In this document: positions 8,328 to 17,207 of the stretch, in pieces
Numbering within the stretch: the stretch's first letter is position 1
Layout: each line of letters opens with the position of its first letter
Source of the DNA: Caulobacter sp.
GTDB taxonomy: Bacteria > Pseudomonadota > Alphaproteobacteria > Caulobacterales > Caulobacteraceae
Assembly: GCF_017744445.1 (NCBI RefSeq)
Contig: NZ_JAGIBH010000169.1
Coordinates: 1-64,000, forward strand
Direction: 5' to 3'
Length of the DNA: 64,000 nucleotides
Notes under the pieces: model-generated
What the model was told of the DNA's origin: nothing
What the model saw: only the letters and a program-made list of their open reading frames with translations
Database searches by the model: none
Position numbers and translations under genes: made by a program

Positions 8328-8906
8328 ATGTCAACCTCTCAGCCCCGCCGCCGCTTGACGCGCGAGGACCGCTTGCAGCAGCTGCTGGCGACCTCGTGGA
8401 CGATCATCCGCGAGGAAGGGACCGACGCCCTGACCCTGGGCCGGCTGGCCGAGCGCGCCGGCGTGACCAAGCCGGTGGTCTACGACCACTTCGGCACGCG
8501 CGATGGCCTGCTGATCGCGCTCTACGAGGCCCATGACGCCGTGCAGAACGCGGCCATGGACACCGCCCTGGCCGGCGCCGAAGCCACGCTGGAGGCCCGC
8601 GCCCGCCTGATCGCCGGCGCCTATGTCGACTGCGTGCTGAAGCAGGGCCGCGAGATTCCCGGCGTGCTGGCGGCCCTGGCCGGCTCACCGGCGCTGGAAG
8701 CGGCCAAGCACGCCTATCTGTCGAGCTTCCTGGAGACGTGCCGCGCGCTGCTGGCCCCGTTCGCTCCGAGCGGCACGGTCTCGACGGCGCGGCTGTGGGC
8801 GATGCTGGGCGCGGCCGAGACGCTTTCGCGCGTGGCCGCCGCTGGCGAGATCACCCCGGACGAGGCCAAGGCCGAACTCTTCCGCGCCATCGTCGCGGTG
8901 ATCTAG
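8328..8906 (+). CDS. TetR/AcrR-family transcriptional regulator
   Basis: A 192-residue regulator. Residues about 8-55 form the TetR helix-turn-helix domain (LTREDRLQQLLATSWTIIREEG, then LTLGRLAERAGVTKPVVYDHFG). The remaining helices form the ligand-binding and dimer domain (TetR_C-like, AGAYVDCVLKQGREIPG). The ATG at 8328 lies directly after the operator-like repeats; the upstream in-frame TTG at 8301 would put the operator inside the coding region. It is divergent from the flavodoxin-fold reductase, the natural target. Confidence 0.92.
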   Translation: MSTSQPRRRLTREDRLQQLLATSWTIIREEGTDALTLGRLAERAGVTKPVVYDHFGTRDGLLIALYEAHDAVQNAAMDTALAGAEATLEARARLIAGAYVDCVLKQGREIPGVLAALAGSPALEAAKHAYLSSFLETCRALLAPFAPSGTVSTARLWAMLGAAETLSRVAAAGEITPDEAKAELFRAIVAVI

Positions 8907-8979
8907 CGCCTCTCCCTTGCCGTTTCCCGCCGGAGATAGCAGCGTCCCAGCCAAGGATTTGCACGACACGGGGCGCCGC

Positions 8980-10347
8980 ATGACTCGCAGACTGATCGCC
9001 GGGGCGCGTCCCCTGGTCTTGGGCGCCCTGATGCTGGCGCTGGCCGGCCCTGCCTTGGCCGAGCCCAAGGTCCCGCCGACGCCCCGCGCCGTCGTCGCCG
9101 ATCCGGCTCGCGACAAGGACCGCCCGGCCGATATGGCCGCCTTCCAGGTCGACATCGCCGGCTCGAAGGTCAATGCGATCCTCTACACGGCCTCGGGCGC
9201 CGGGCCGCATCCGACCATGCTGTTCCTGCACGGCTTCCCGGGCAACGAGACCAATATCGATCTGCTGCAGGCCGTGCGCCGCGCCGGCTGGAACGCCATG
9301 CGCATCAACTATCGCGGCTCGTGGGGCAGCCAGGGCAAGTTCAGCTTCGCCAATGCCCGCGCCGACGGCGAGGCGGCCGTCGCCTGGCTGCTCGATCCCG
9401 CCAATGTCGCCAAATATCACATCGATCCCAGCCGCATCGTCGTGGCTGGCCACAGCATGGGCGGCTTCATGGCCGCCGACGCCGTCGCCTCCGAGCCCCG
9501 CGTGGCCGGCGCGGTGCTGATCGACTCGTGGGACATCGGCTCACGCAGCGAACGGATCACCTCGGCGGAGACGCGCAAGACCGCGATCGAGGCCATGCGC
9601 CCCGACACCGCGCCGCTGGCGACGACGCCCGAGGCCCTGGTCGCCGAGATCGAGCGCGACGCCGACAAGCTGGACCTTCAGAAACTGACCGCCAGGATCG
9701 CCGATCGTCCGCTGCTGCTGATCGGCGCCGAGTTCGCCGGCGCGCCCACCACCCGCAAGCTGGCCGACGCCGCGAAGGCGGCCAACGCCAAGGCGCTGAC
9801 CGAAACCTACATGGCCACCGACCACAGCTTCTCGGACGCGCGCATCGCGCTGGAGGGCGAGGTGATCCGCTGGCTGGCCCGGTTCGAGCCCAAGAGCGCC
9901 GCGACCGCCCCCTTCCCGCCGCTGAAGGGCGCGTATGACGAGGGCAACATCTTCGCCCGGATCATCCGGGGCGAGGCGCCTAGCTACAAGGTCTACGAGG
10001 ACGCCGACGTCCTGGCCTTCATGGATCGCGCCCCGTTGGAGCCCGGCCACGTGCTGGTGATCTCCAAGACCTCCAAGGCTCGCAACCTGCTGGAGATGGA
10101 TCCGAAGGACATCGCCAAGGTCATGGCCGTGGTCCAGAAGGTCGGTCAGGCGGAAGTTGACGCCCTGGGCCTAGAAGGCTTCCTGATCCTGCAGAACAAC
10201 GGCGTGGGCCAGAGCGTGCCGCACCTGCACATCCACGTGATCCCGCGCGTGGCCGGCAAGCCGGTCTATCTGGTCGAGAACAAGCCGGCCGATCCGAAGG
10301 ACCTGGAAGCGATGGCGGTCAGGATCAAGGCGGCGATGAAGCCCTAG
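8980..10347 (+). CDS. Exported alpha/beta hydrolase fused to a HIT domain
   Basis: A 455-residue two-domain protein. It begins with a signal peptide (RRLIAGARPLVLGALML..ALAE, cleavage near residue 27). An alpha/beta hydrolase follows, with the oxyanion segment FLHGFPGNETN, the nucleophile elbow GHSMGG (Ser159) and a late histidine in ATDHSFSD. From about residue 322 there is a complete HIT domain (YDEGNIFARIIRGEAP..) ending in the catalytic triad HLHIHVIP (His415, His417, His419). HIT proteins normally act on nucleotides in the cytosol, so fusion behind an export signal is odd. The frame is continuous with no internal stop. The ATG at 8980 puts the signal peptide at the N-terminus. The 3' end overlaps the convergent flavoprotein gene by 4 bases. 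Confidence 0.88.
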   Translation: MTRRLIAGARPLVLGALMLALAGPALAEPKVPPTPRAVVADPARDKDRPADMAAFQVDIAGSKVNAILYTASGAGPHPTMLFLHGFPGNETNIDLLQAVRRAGWNAMRINYRGSWGSQGKFSFANARADGEAAVAWLLDPANVAKYHIDPSRIVVAGHSMGGFMAADAVASEPRVAGAVLIDSWDIGSRSERITSAETRKTAIEAMRPDTAPLATTPEALVAEIERDADKLDLQKLTARIADRPLLLIGAEFAGAPTTRKLADAAKAANAKALTETYMATDHSFSDARIALEGEVIRWLARFEPKSAATAPFPPLKGAYDEGNIFARIIRGEAPSYKVYEDADVLAFMDRAPLEPGHVLVISKTSKARNLLEMDPKDIAKVMAVVQKVGQAEVDALGLEGFLILQNNGVGQSVPHLHIHVIPRVAGKPVYLVENKPADPKDLEAMAVRIKAAMKP

Positions 10348-11543
10348 AGTCTGGCCAGCGCCGCCTGGCCCGCCGCCACGCCGGTGGCGAAACAGGCCTG
10401 CAGCAGGTAGCCGCCGGTCGGGGCCTCCCAGTCCAGCATCTCGCCGGCCAGGATCACATTGGGCCGCTCCTTCAAGGCCAGACCGTCCAGGCTCTCGAAC
10501 CGCGCGCCGCCGGCGGTCGAGATGGCGCGATCCAGCGGCTGCACGGCGGTCAGCACGATCGGCGCGGCCTTGATCGCCGCCGCCAGGGCCGCCGGCTCGG
10601 TCGGCAGGTCCAGGCCATGCGCCTCGCGCAGCAGATTGACCTCGACCGGCGACAGCTTGACCGCCTTGCGCAGAAAGTTGGCCAGGCTCTGGCCGCCGCG
10701 CGACGCTTGCAGACGGCGCTCCAGGGTCTCGGCGGGAATGTCAGGACGCAGATCGAGGGTCGGCGCCGCCCGCCCTTCGGCCTCGATCGTATCGCGCAGG
10801 GCGGCGGCCAGGGCGTAGACCGCCCCGCCCTCCAGGCCGTAGCCGGCGACCATGGCGTCACCGCGCGCGCTGGCCTCGCCGTGTCGCAGAGCCACGTTCT
10901 TCAGCGGCTCGCCGGCGAAGCGCTCACGGAAGACAGCGCTCCAGGCGACGTCGAAACCACAGTTGGCGGCGCGGAAGGGGGCAATATGGGCCAGCGGCGC
11001 CAGCGTCGGGACCCACGCCGCGTCCGAGCCCAGCTTGGCCCAGCTGGCCCCGCCTAGGGCCAGCACCACGGCCCTTGCCCGCACGACCTCGCCATTGATC
11101 AGCAGGCCGCCGTCGGCGCTCCAGCCCGTCCACTCGGCCCGCGTACGCAGTTGCACGCCCAGCCCCTCCAGCCGCGCCAGCCAGGCCCGCAGCAGCGGCG
11201 AGGCCTTCATCGCCTTCGGGAACACCCGGCCGCTGGCGCCCACGAAGGTCGGCTGGCCCAGGCCCTCGGCCCAGGCGACCAGGTCCTTGGGCGAGAAGGC
11301 CTCCAGCATCGGCCGCAGAGCCTGCGACCGCGCGCCATAACGCCCGGCGAACCGCTCGAAATCCTCGGAGTGGGTGAGGTTCAGCCCCCCGCGCCCGGCC
11401 ATCAGGAACTTGCGCCCGAAGGTCGGCATCTTCTCGAACACCGCCACGGACTTGCCGGCCTTGGCGATGGTCTCGGCCGCCATCAGCCCGGCCGGTCCGC
11501 CGCCGATCACGGCGACATCCAGAATGCGGTCGTCTTGTTCCAT
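10344..11543 (-). CDS. HI0933/TIGR03862-family flavoprotein (NAD(P)/FAD-dependent oxidoreductase)
   Basis: A 399-residue FAD protein. The dinucleotide-binding motif GGGPAGLMAAETIAKAG is at residues 14-30, followed by the family signature GRKFLMAGRGGLNLTHSE (about 43-60). The C-terminus GYLLQACFATGVAAGQAAL contributes to FAD binding, as in BaiN/HI0933 proteins. Related proteins have been linked to reduction of unsaturated substrates, but the physiological substrate is unknown. It is convergent with the hydrolase-HIT gene. Confidence 0.85.
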   Translation of the reverse strand: MEQDDRILDVAVIGGGPAGLMAAETIAKAGKSVAVFEKMPTFGRKFLMAGRGGLNLTHSEDFERFAGRYGARSQALRPMLEAFSPKDLVAWAEGLGQPTFVGASGRVFPKAMKASPLLRAWLARLEGLGVQLRTRAEWTGWSADGGLLINGEVVRARAVVLALGGASWAKLGSDAAWVPTLAPLAHIAPFRAANCGFDVAWSAVFRERFAGEPLKNVALRHGEASARGDAMVAGYGLEGGAVYALAAALRDTIEAEGRAAPTLDLRPDIPAETLERRLQASRGGQSLANFLRKAVKLSPVEVNLLREAHGLDLPTEPAALAAAIKAAPIVLTAVQPLDRAISTAGGARFESLDGLALKERPNVILAGEMLDWEAPTGGYLLQACFATGVAAGQAALARL

Positions 11544-11614
11544 CGCCCCTGGATCAAAGAAAAAGGGCGGCGCCGCAAGGCCCCGCCCCTCTCATTTCGT
11601 CGCTGGCGGACGCC

Positions 11615-14077
11615 TCAGGCCCAGTGGATGTCGCCGTTGGCCGCGCCGGTCACGACCGACAGGCCGGTGACCCCGGCCAGCTTGATCAGGCCATCGCCCG
11701 CGTGGCCGCCGCCCGTCATGTTCAGCCCGGCCAGGTCGTCCTGGATATAGACATAGGTGTCGCCGCCATAGGTGAAGACCGCCAGGCCGTCCGCCGCGAC
11801 CTTGGCCGCGGCCAGGGTCAGGGCCTGGGTCAGGGACGACGCCCCCTCGACGGCGGCCTGCACATTGACGATCGTCCCATGGCTGACCGCGTCCAGGACC
11901 AGGTGGTCGACGCCTTTCTCGAAGCCCGTCACCTCGGCCGTGACGAAGACGGTCTTGTCGACGATCGCCAGGTTGTTCAGCCCCTCCGCCCCGTTGGCGG
12001 CGACGATGGTGTCGGCGCCCGCGCCCAGCGTGAACGTCATCGGCGCGGAATAGTCCTTGTCGGCCGCATGCCCCAGGCCGACCGTCAGCTTGCCGCCCCA
12101 GTCCGAGAACTTGAAGCTCCCCACTTGCACGGTCTTCAGCCCGTCGATCCAGGTCCTGCCGGCGACCGAATAGGTCAGGTCGAAAGCCCCGCCTCGGGTG
12201 GCGTCGATCTGGGTGAAGGTCTCGAAGATCTGGGCCGTCAGCTTGCCCGTCCCGCGCAATTCCAGCACCTGGAGCGACCTCAAGGCCGAGGTGGCCATCG
12301 AGAAGACCGGGAAATAGCCGCAGATCATGCCGGCGGTGCTGTCGCTGTCGACGTACAGCGTCACCTTGCCGGTGCGCGTCTGCCAGTCGATGTCGTTCGT
12401 GCTGACGATCGTGATCGAGCCGCCATCGGCCGAATAGTACGCGCTGACCGGCGGATTGTTGCGGTAGTCGACCTTGGTGGTGGGCGCGCCGGTGAAGTTG
12501 TCCAGGTGGACGACGATCTCGCTGGCGCCTGCCACGGTGCTGTCGGTGATGACGACGCCGTAGGCGGTGTCCTTCAGCACGACGGTCTCATGGTTGGCGG
12601 CGGTAATGTTGACCTTCACGTCCTCGCCGAAGTTCGACGGGACCATGTCGTAGATCAGTTGCGCGTCCTTCATGCCCGCCAGAGCGCCGGCGGCGGGCGG
12701 AGCATCCAGCACGATGGTCTGGAAGCCGGTGACGCTGCCCGAGACGAGGGCCGACGTGCTGGTGATGTGCAGGGTGTTGTCGAACCCCGCCGCCGAGACG
12801 CTGGCGCCGGCCGCGAGCTTACCGCCCAGATGGAGGGTGTTGGAGCCGCGCCCGAACGTGACCGAGCCGCTCGCGCCCAGGCCGTCGCTCAGGGTGACCA
12901 CCGAATTGCCGTCGCCCAGCACGATCTTGCCGTCGACCACGCCCGAGATGGTGACCCGGTCGTCACCGCCGCCGGTCGCGATGGTCTGCCCCGCGCCCAG
13001 CCCGCCTTCGCCGGCGATCACGTCGCTGTTGTCGGTGGCGCGCAGTTTCGCATCGGCGGCCGAGACCGAGATCGACTGGTTCTGGGCAAAGCTCAGCGAC
13101 GCTCCGGCCGGCGGGGCGACGTGCGGTCCGTACGCGCCCAGCAGGTCGACGTGGAACTTGGCGATCCCGTCGCCTCCCAGATCGGCCAGGAAGGCGTCCT
13201 GCGCCTTGGCGTAGGGTCCGACGCCAGCCTTGACCGCTTCAGCCAGCAGCCAGCCGACCATCGCGGCCTTGGTCCCAAGACCGTTCGGGCCGTCCTGGCC
13301 GAAGCTGGCGAAATAGTCGGCGCGCGTGATGGTCTGGCCGCCGACCGGCAGCTGGGCGTCCAGCAGCTCGCGGATCTTGGCGTCGCCGGGGGGCGCGCCG
13401 AAGATCTCGGCATAGGCCTTGCCCAGGGCCTCGGCCAGCGACAGTCCGCCATAGGCCGCCGCGAAGCGCGCCGCCCCCTCGCCGACCTTGCCCAGGTTGG
13501 TGGCGAAGTTGATGTAGCGGTTCTCCAGGCTGAAGCCCTGATAGTAGGCGCTGGCCAGGCCGGAGGGGTTGCCGATCAGGTAGTCGACGCCGGTTTGATA
13601 GGGCGTGCTTCCCGTGAAGAACTGGTAGGTCAGGTTCACGACCGAGACCGACTGCCCCGCCATCTTGATGACGGCGGCCTGGGCGTCGGCCAGCGTCATC
13701 GAACCGCTGCCGACCTTGGTGGCCAAGGCGTTCAACGCCTGACTGTCGACTGAGCCGGCAGCCGCGAAACTCCCCCGCGAGATCGCCGCATAGAAGGTGT
13801 TCAGCACCTGCGACGGGCTGAAGACGACCGGCGGCGGGCCGGGATCGGGAGGGCTCGGATCAGGTGTGGGTTCCGGATCGGGTTCCGGCGACGGGCCGGG
13901 ATCGACCGGCGTCGGCGGCGCCCAGGTGCTGTTCATCCGATCCATCAGCTGAGCGTCGGAGATGCCGCCCGTCTGACTCTGGGTCGCCCAGGCGTCCAGG
14001 GTCAGCTGGACGACGACGTCCGGCGCTACCCCCGTGAGGGACGTGTAGATGCTTATCAGCTGCGCTGTCGTGTACAT
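11615..14077 (-). CDS. RsaA-like S-layer-type protein, predicted type I secreted
   Basis: An 820-residue protein with no Sec signal. Its first residues (MYTTAQLISIYTSLTGVAPD, then LDAWATQSQTGGISDAQ) match the recalled N-terminus of Caulobacter RsaA, the part that binds lipopolysaccharide. A proline/aspartate-rich linker (about residues 50-80) follows. Next comes a second copy of the helical module ending in YQFFTGSTPYQTGVDYL and SAYYQGFSLENRYINFATNLG, again RsaA/DUF4214-like. The middle and C-terminal parts are Gly/Asp-rich beta repeats with a few RTX-like units (GGGDDRVTISG, GAGADTIVAANG). The last 60 residues (FTYGGDTYVYIQDDLAG.., LIKLAGVTG) resemble the RsaA C-terminal secretion signal. 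The ATG at 14077 matches the RsaA start; an ATG at 14107 would add ten charged residues. RsaA itself is about 1026 residues, so this is a shorter paralogue. No transporter genes are adjacent. Confidence 0.82.
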   Translation of the reverse strand: MYTTAQLISIYTSLTGVAPDVVVQLTLDAWATQSQTGGISDAQLMDRMNSTWAPPTPVDPGPSPEPDPEPTPDPSPPDPGPPPVVFSPSQVLNTFYAAISRGSFAAAGSVDSQALNALATKVGSGSMTLADAQAAVIKMAGQSVSVVNLTYQFFTGSTPYQTGVDYLIGNPSGLASAYYQGFSLENRYINFATNLGKVGEGAARFAAAYGGLSLAEALGKAYAEIFGAPPGDAKIRELLDAQLPVGGQTITRADYFASFGQDGPNGLGTKAAMVGWLLAEAVKAGVGPYAKAQDAFLADLGGDGIAKFHVDLLGAYGPHVAPPAGASLSFAQNQSISVSAADAKLRATDNSDVIAGEGGLGAGQTIATGGGDDRVTISGVVDGKIVLGDGNSVVTLSDGLGASGSVTFGRGSNTLHLGGKLAAGASVSAAGFDNTLHITSTSALVSGSVTGFQTIVLDAPPAAGALAGMKDAQLIYDMVPSNFGEDVKVNITAANHETVVLKDTAYGVVITDSTVAGASEIVVHLDNFTGAPTTKVDYRNNPPVSAYYSADGGSITIVSTNDIDWQTRTGKVTLYVDSDSTAGMICGYFPVFSMATSALRSLQVLELRGTGKLTAQIFETFTQIDATRGGAFDLTYSVAGRTWIDGLKTVQVGSFKFSDWGGKLTVGLGHAADKDYSAPMTFTLGAGADTIVAANGAEGLNNLAIVDKTVFVTAEVTGFEKGVDHLVLDAVSHGTIVNVQAAVEGASSLTQALTLAAAKVAADGLAVFTYGGDTYVYIQDDLAGLNMTGGGHAGDGLIKLAGVTGLSVVTGAANGDIHWA

Positions 14078-14170
14078 GACGCCCCCGTCGCGATCGCGCC
14101 GATGCACGGCGGCGTTGAGAGACGATCAATCTTAAATTGCCGAAGCGCTCAAGCTTTTATTGCGCGCGCC

Positions 14171-14206
14171 CAAACGCAAGACGGGCGCTGGATCGCTCCA
14201 GCGCCC
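14171..14206 (-). terminator. Terminator-like hairpin after rplA
   Basis: GGGCGCTGGA (14183-14192) pairs perfectly with TCCAGCGCCC (14197-14206) around a 4-base loop. On the minus strand it is followed by GTCTTGCGTTT, a weak T-run. It lies 28 bases past the rplA stop and probably ends rplKA transcription. Confidence 0.7.
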
Positions 14207-14234
14207 GCCCAGGTAACTTGGCTTCAATCAGCGA

Positions 14235-14921
14235 TTAGCCGACCGAGGCGGTGTCCACCTTGAAGCCCGGACCCATCGTCGACGACAGGCCGATGCGCTT
14301 GATGAACACGCCCTTGGCGCCCGAGGGCTTCGAGCGGTTCAGGGCGTCGATCAGAGCCTTGACGTTGATGACCAGGGCTTCGTCCGTGAACGAGGCCTTG
14401 CCGATGCCGGCGTGGACGATGCCCGCCTTCTCGACGCGGAACTCGACGGCGCCGCCCTTGGCGTCCTTGACGGCCTGAGCGACGTTCGGGGTCACGGTGC
14501 CGACCTTCGGGTTCGGCATCAGGCCGCGCGGGCCCAGCACCTTACCGAGGCGACCGACCAGGGCCATCATGTCCGGCGACGCGATGACGCGGTCGAAGTC
14601 CATGAAGCCGCCGGCGATCTTTTCGTACAGGTCTTCGGCGCCGACGTGCTCGGCGCCCGCCGCGGTGGCTTCAGCCGCCTTGGCGTCCTTGGCGAAGACG
14701 GCGACGCGGACGTCACGGCCGGTGCCCGAGGGCAGGTTCACGACGCCACGGACCTGTTGGTCGGCGTGACGCGGGTCGACGCCCAGGTTGACCGAGATTT
14801 CGATCGACTCGTCGAACTTGGCCTTGGCGTTGGCCTTCACCAGGGCGATGGCGGCTTCGACCGAGTGGGTCGCGTCGCGGTCGCCGGTCCAGGCTTGAAT
14901 GCGCTTGGGTTGCTTAGCCAT
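14235..14921 (-). CDS. rplA: 50S ribosomal protein L1
   Basis: A 228-residue protein of the large subunit stalk base and, in many bacteria, the translational repressor of the rplKA mRNA. It contains the universal L1 signature around GPRGLMPNPKVGTVT (residues about 130-144) and ends MGPGFKVDTASVG. It starts 4 bases after rplK stops, the usual rplKA pair, but rplJ does not follow; a hairpin and 7 kb of other genes do. Confidence 0.98.
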   Translation of the reverse strand: MAKQPKRIQAWTGDRDATHSVEAAIALVKANAKAKFDESIEISVNLGVDPRHADQQVRGVVNLPSGTGRDVRVAVFAKDAKAAEATAAGAEHVGAEDLYEKIAGGFMDFDRVIASPDMMALVGRLGKVLGPRGLMPNPKVGTVTPNVAQAVKDAKGGAVEFRVEKAGIVHAGIGKASFTDEALVINVKALIDALNRSKPSGAKGVFIKRIGLSSTMGPGFKVDTASVG

Positions 14922-14925
14922 GTGA

Positions 14926-15357
14926 TTAGGCCTCCACGATCTTCAGGCCCATGGCCTTGGCGGAGCCTTCGATGATCTTGGCGGCGGCCTCGAGATCGTT
15001 GGCGTTCAGGTCCTTCATCTTCTTTTCGGCGATGTCACGCAGCTGAGCGCGCGTGATCTGGCCGACGGTCTCGCGACCGGTCAGCTTCGCGCCCGACTTC
15101 AGGCCGGTGGCCTGCTTCAGGAAGAAGGTGGCCGGGGGCGTCTTGGTGACGAAGGTGAACGACTTGTCCTGATAGACCGTGATGACGGTCGGCAGGGGGG
15201 TGCCCTTTTCGACGTTCTCGGTGCGCGCGTTGAACTCCTTACAGAAGCCCATGATGTTGACGCCGCGCTGACCCAGAGCCGGGCCGATGGGGGGCGAAGG
15301 CGTGGCCGAGCCAGCCTTCACCTGGAGCTTGATGTAGCCCAGGATCTTCTTAGCCAT
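14926..15357 (-). CDS. rplK: 50S ribosomal protein L11
   Basis: A 143-residue ribosomal protein of the GTPase-associated centre. It shows the proline-rich N-terminal domain (IKLQVKAGSATPSPPIGPALGQ) and the C-terminal rRNA-binding domain with KTPPATFFLKQATG and DLNANDLEAAAKIIEGSA. The ATG at 15357 (MAKKILGY) is the family start; the frame continues upstream to 15432 without meaning. The divergent metal-efflux gene starts at 15576, so both promoters lie in 15358-15575. Confidence 0.98.
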   Translation of the reverse strand: MAKKILGYIKLQVKAGSATPSPPIGPALGQRGVNIMGFCKEFNARTENVEKGTPLPTVITVYQDKSFTFVTKTPPATFFLKQATGLKSGAKLTGRETVGQITRAQLRDIAEKKMKDLNANDLEAAAKIIEGSAKAMGLKIVEA

Positions 15358-15575
15358 AGTGTCCTCACTTGTGAGCCGTGGTCCGGGCTTGGCGGCCCTC
15401 CCACGGATTTGAACCTGCCGCCAGAACGACAAGCACGCCCCAGGACGCGGGGTCCGGGAGCGAGGCGGCGCGTGTAGCAGGCGGGGGACGCGGAGTCAAA
15501 GGGTGCGAAGCCGCGCCGGACGCTGTGATTATGTAACGCGTTCTCAGAGTCGTTCGCAAAAGCTATAGAGCCGCC

Positions 15576-15920
15576 ATGGTCAGGACGACGACATGGCAGC
15601 GGAACCTGGGGGGCCTTCTGGTCGCCTGCGTGCTGGCGCTGCTCGTCTTGATCCCGGCCGTCGCCTCGGCCAGCTGCATCTGCGACGAACGTCCGGCCAA
15701 CGCCGAGCAGACGATCCAGACCGACCAGAAGCACGACAGCACGCCCTGCAAGGCCGCGTGCTGCCTGGGTGGCCACTGCCATCACGGTGGTTCGCTGATC
15801 GACGCGCCCGTGCTGGCTGTCTCCGCGCCTGAGCCCAAGACCGCCGAGCATGCCCTGGTCGCGGCCCTGACGCCGGCCTCGCACAGCCCCTCCCCGCTCG
15901 ACCACCCGCCTCGCGCCTGA
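15576..15920 (+). CDS. Small exported Cys/His-rich protein leading the metal efflux operon
   Basis: A 114-residue protein with an N-terminal hydrophobic signal or anchor (about residues 11-32, LLVACVLALLVLIPAVASA). A cluster of potential metal ligands follows: CIC at about 34-36, then CKAACC, then GHCHHGG near 59-71. The C-terminal half is alanine/proline-rich and probably unstructured. Its place directly before czcCBA and its ligand cluster suggest a periplasmic metal-binding accessory, comparable in position to CzcI-type proteins, but I do not recognise the family. A -10-like GCTATAGAG at 15562-15570 lies so close to the ATG that the mRNA may be leaderless. Confidence 0.7.
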   Translation: MVRTTTWQRNLGGLLVACVLALLVLIPAVASASCICDERPANAEQTIQTDQKHDSTPCKAACCLGGHCHHGGSLIDAPVLAVSAPEPKTAEHALVAALTPASHSPSPLDHPPRA

Positions 15921-15971
15921 CGACCTGCGCGCCCTTCGCGCGCCGCCGTCCTGTCATTGCGAGGAATCTTC

Positions 15972-17207
15972 ATGTCATCGAACCGATGGCCGCTGCGCGC
16001 GGCCTTGGCGTCCGCCGTGTGCGGCGCCTTATGGAGCGCGGCCCAGGCCCAGACCGCGCCGCCGCTTGAAACCCTGCTGCGCGAGCCTTCGGCACCGCGC
16101 CTGATCGTCGGCGAGGCCGAGACGCGCGCCGCGGAGGGTCGCGCGCTCCAGGCCCGCGCCCGGCCCAATCCCACCCTGGACCTGCAGGTCGAGAACGTCG
16201 GGGGCGACGGCCCCTATCGCGACTTCCGGAGCGCCGAGACCACCCTGTCGGTCGGCCAGACCCTGGAGCTGGGCGGCAAGCGCGGCGCGCGCGTCGCCGC
16301 CGCTCGCGCCGAACTGGACACGGCTCGCTCGCGCGCAGGCCTAACCCGGGTCACCTTCGCCCGAGACCTCTCGGTGGCCTACGCCACCGCCGAGGCGGCC
16401 GAGGAGCGGCTGGTCCTGGCCAAGGAGCGCGTCGAGCTAGCGCAGGCCGACGCCCGCGCCGCGCGGTTGCTGGTCGACAACGGCAAGGAGGCCGAGCTGC
16501 GCGCCCTGCAGGCCCAGGCGGCGGTGTCGGCAGCCCAGGCCGAGCAATCCCGCGCCGAGGCCGAAGCCGGCGCCGCCCTGGCGCGGCTGTCGGCTCTGAT
16601 CGGGGCTGAGCAGACCTACGTCGCCGTGACGCCCGGCGTGCTGGACCGCGCCTGGACGGCGTCCGCCACGACCGACCAGCCGCCGGCCGTCGCCGTGGCC
16701 CAGGCCGAGCAGACCGCCGCTGCCCGTAAGCTGGACCTGGAACGCCGTCGAGCCGCGCCCGACGTCACGGTCAGCTTCGGCGTCCGGCGGCTGGCGGGCG
16801 ACGACGCCACCGCCGCCGTGGCCGGGGTCTCGCTGCCCCTGCCGCTGTTCGACCGCAACCGCGGCGCGGTGAAGGCGGCCCAGGCCGAGGCCGACGCCGC
16901 CCGCGCGCGCCTCCTGATCGCTCAGGCCGACGCCACGGCCGACCGGCGCGGGGCCGAGGGCGAGGCCCGCGCGGCGGAACGCTCGACCGCCGCCGCCCGC
17001 GAGGGTGAAGCCGCCGCCCGCGAGGCCTATCGCCTGGCCAAGCTGGGCTACGAGGCCGGCAAGCTGCCGCTGCTGGAACTGCTTTCGGCGCGCCGCGACC
17101 TGGTCGCCGCCCGCCAACGCCACATCGAGGCGCGCCTGGCGCGCGCCAAGGCCTGCGCGGACCTCGCCCAGGCCAACGGACAGATCGCCTTTGGAGGCGC
17201 CCAATGA
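15972..17207 (+). CDS. czcC: Outer-membrane channel of heavy-metal RND efflux system (CzcC family)
   Basis: A 411-residue TolC-fold outer-membrane factor. After a signal peptide (ending AAQAQTAPP near residue 27) come two OEP-type repeats rich in long alanine/glutamate coiled coils, with conserved elements ARPNPTLDLQVENVGG, LSVGQTLELGGKRGARVAAA, and in the second repeat GVSLPLPLFDRNRGAVKAA and YEAGKLPLLELLSARRDLV. The ATG at 15972 is preceded by GAGGAATCTTC; an in-frame TTG at 15957 lacks such a site. It overlaps czcB by 4 bases, so the three efflux components are translationally coupled. Confidence 0.92.
   Translation: MSSNRWPLRAALASAVCGALWSAAQAQTAPPLETLLREPSAPRLIVGEAETRAAEGRALQARARPNPTLDLQVENVGGDGPYRDFRSAETTLSVGQTLELGGKRGARVAAARAELDTARSRAGLTRVTFARDLSVAYATAEAAEERLVLAKERVELAQADARAARLLVDNGKEAELRALQAQAAVSAAQAEQSRAEAEAGAALARLSALIGAEQTYVAVTPGVLDRAWTASATTDQPPAVAVAQAEQTAAARKLDLERRRAAPDVTVSFGVRRLAGDDATAAVAGVSLPLPLFDRNRGAVKAAQAEADAARARLLIAQADATADRRGAEGEARAAERSTAAAREGEAAAREAYRLAKLGYEAGKLPLLELLSARRDLVAARQRHIEARLARAKACADLAQANGQIAFGGAQ

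Noticed and set aside
11774..13753. Long antisense frame within the RsaA-like gene
   Set aside because: It is valine/glycine/aspartate-rich without domains and arises from the biased codon use of the repeat protein.
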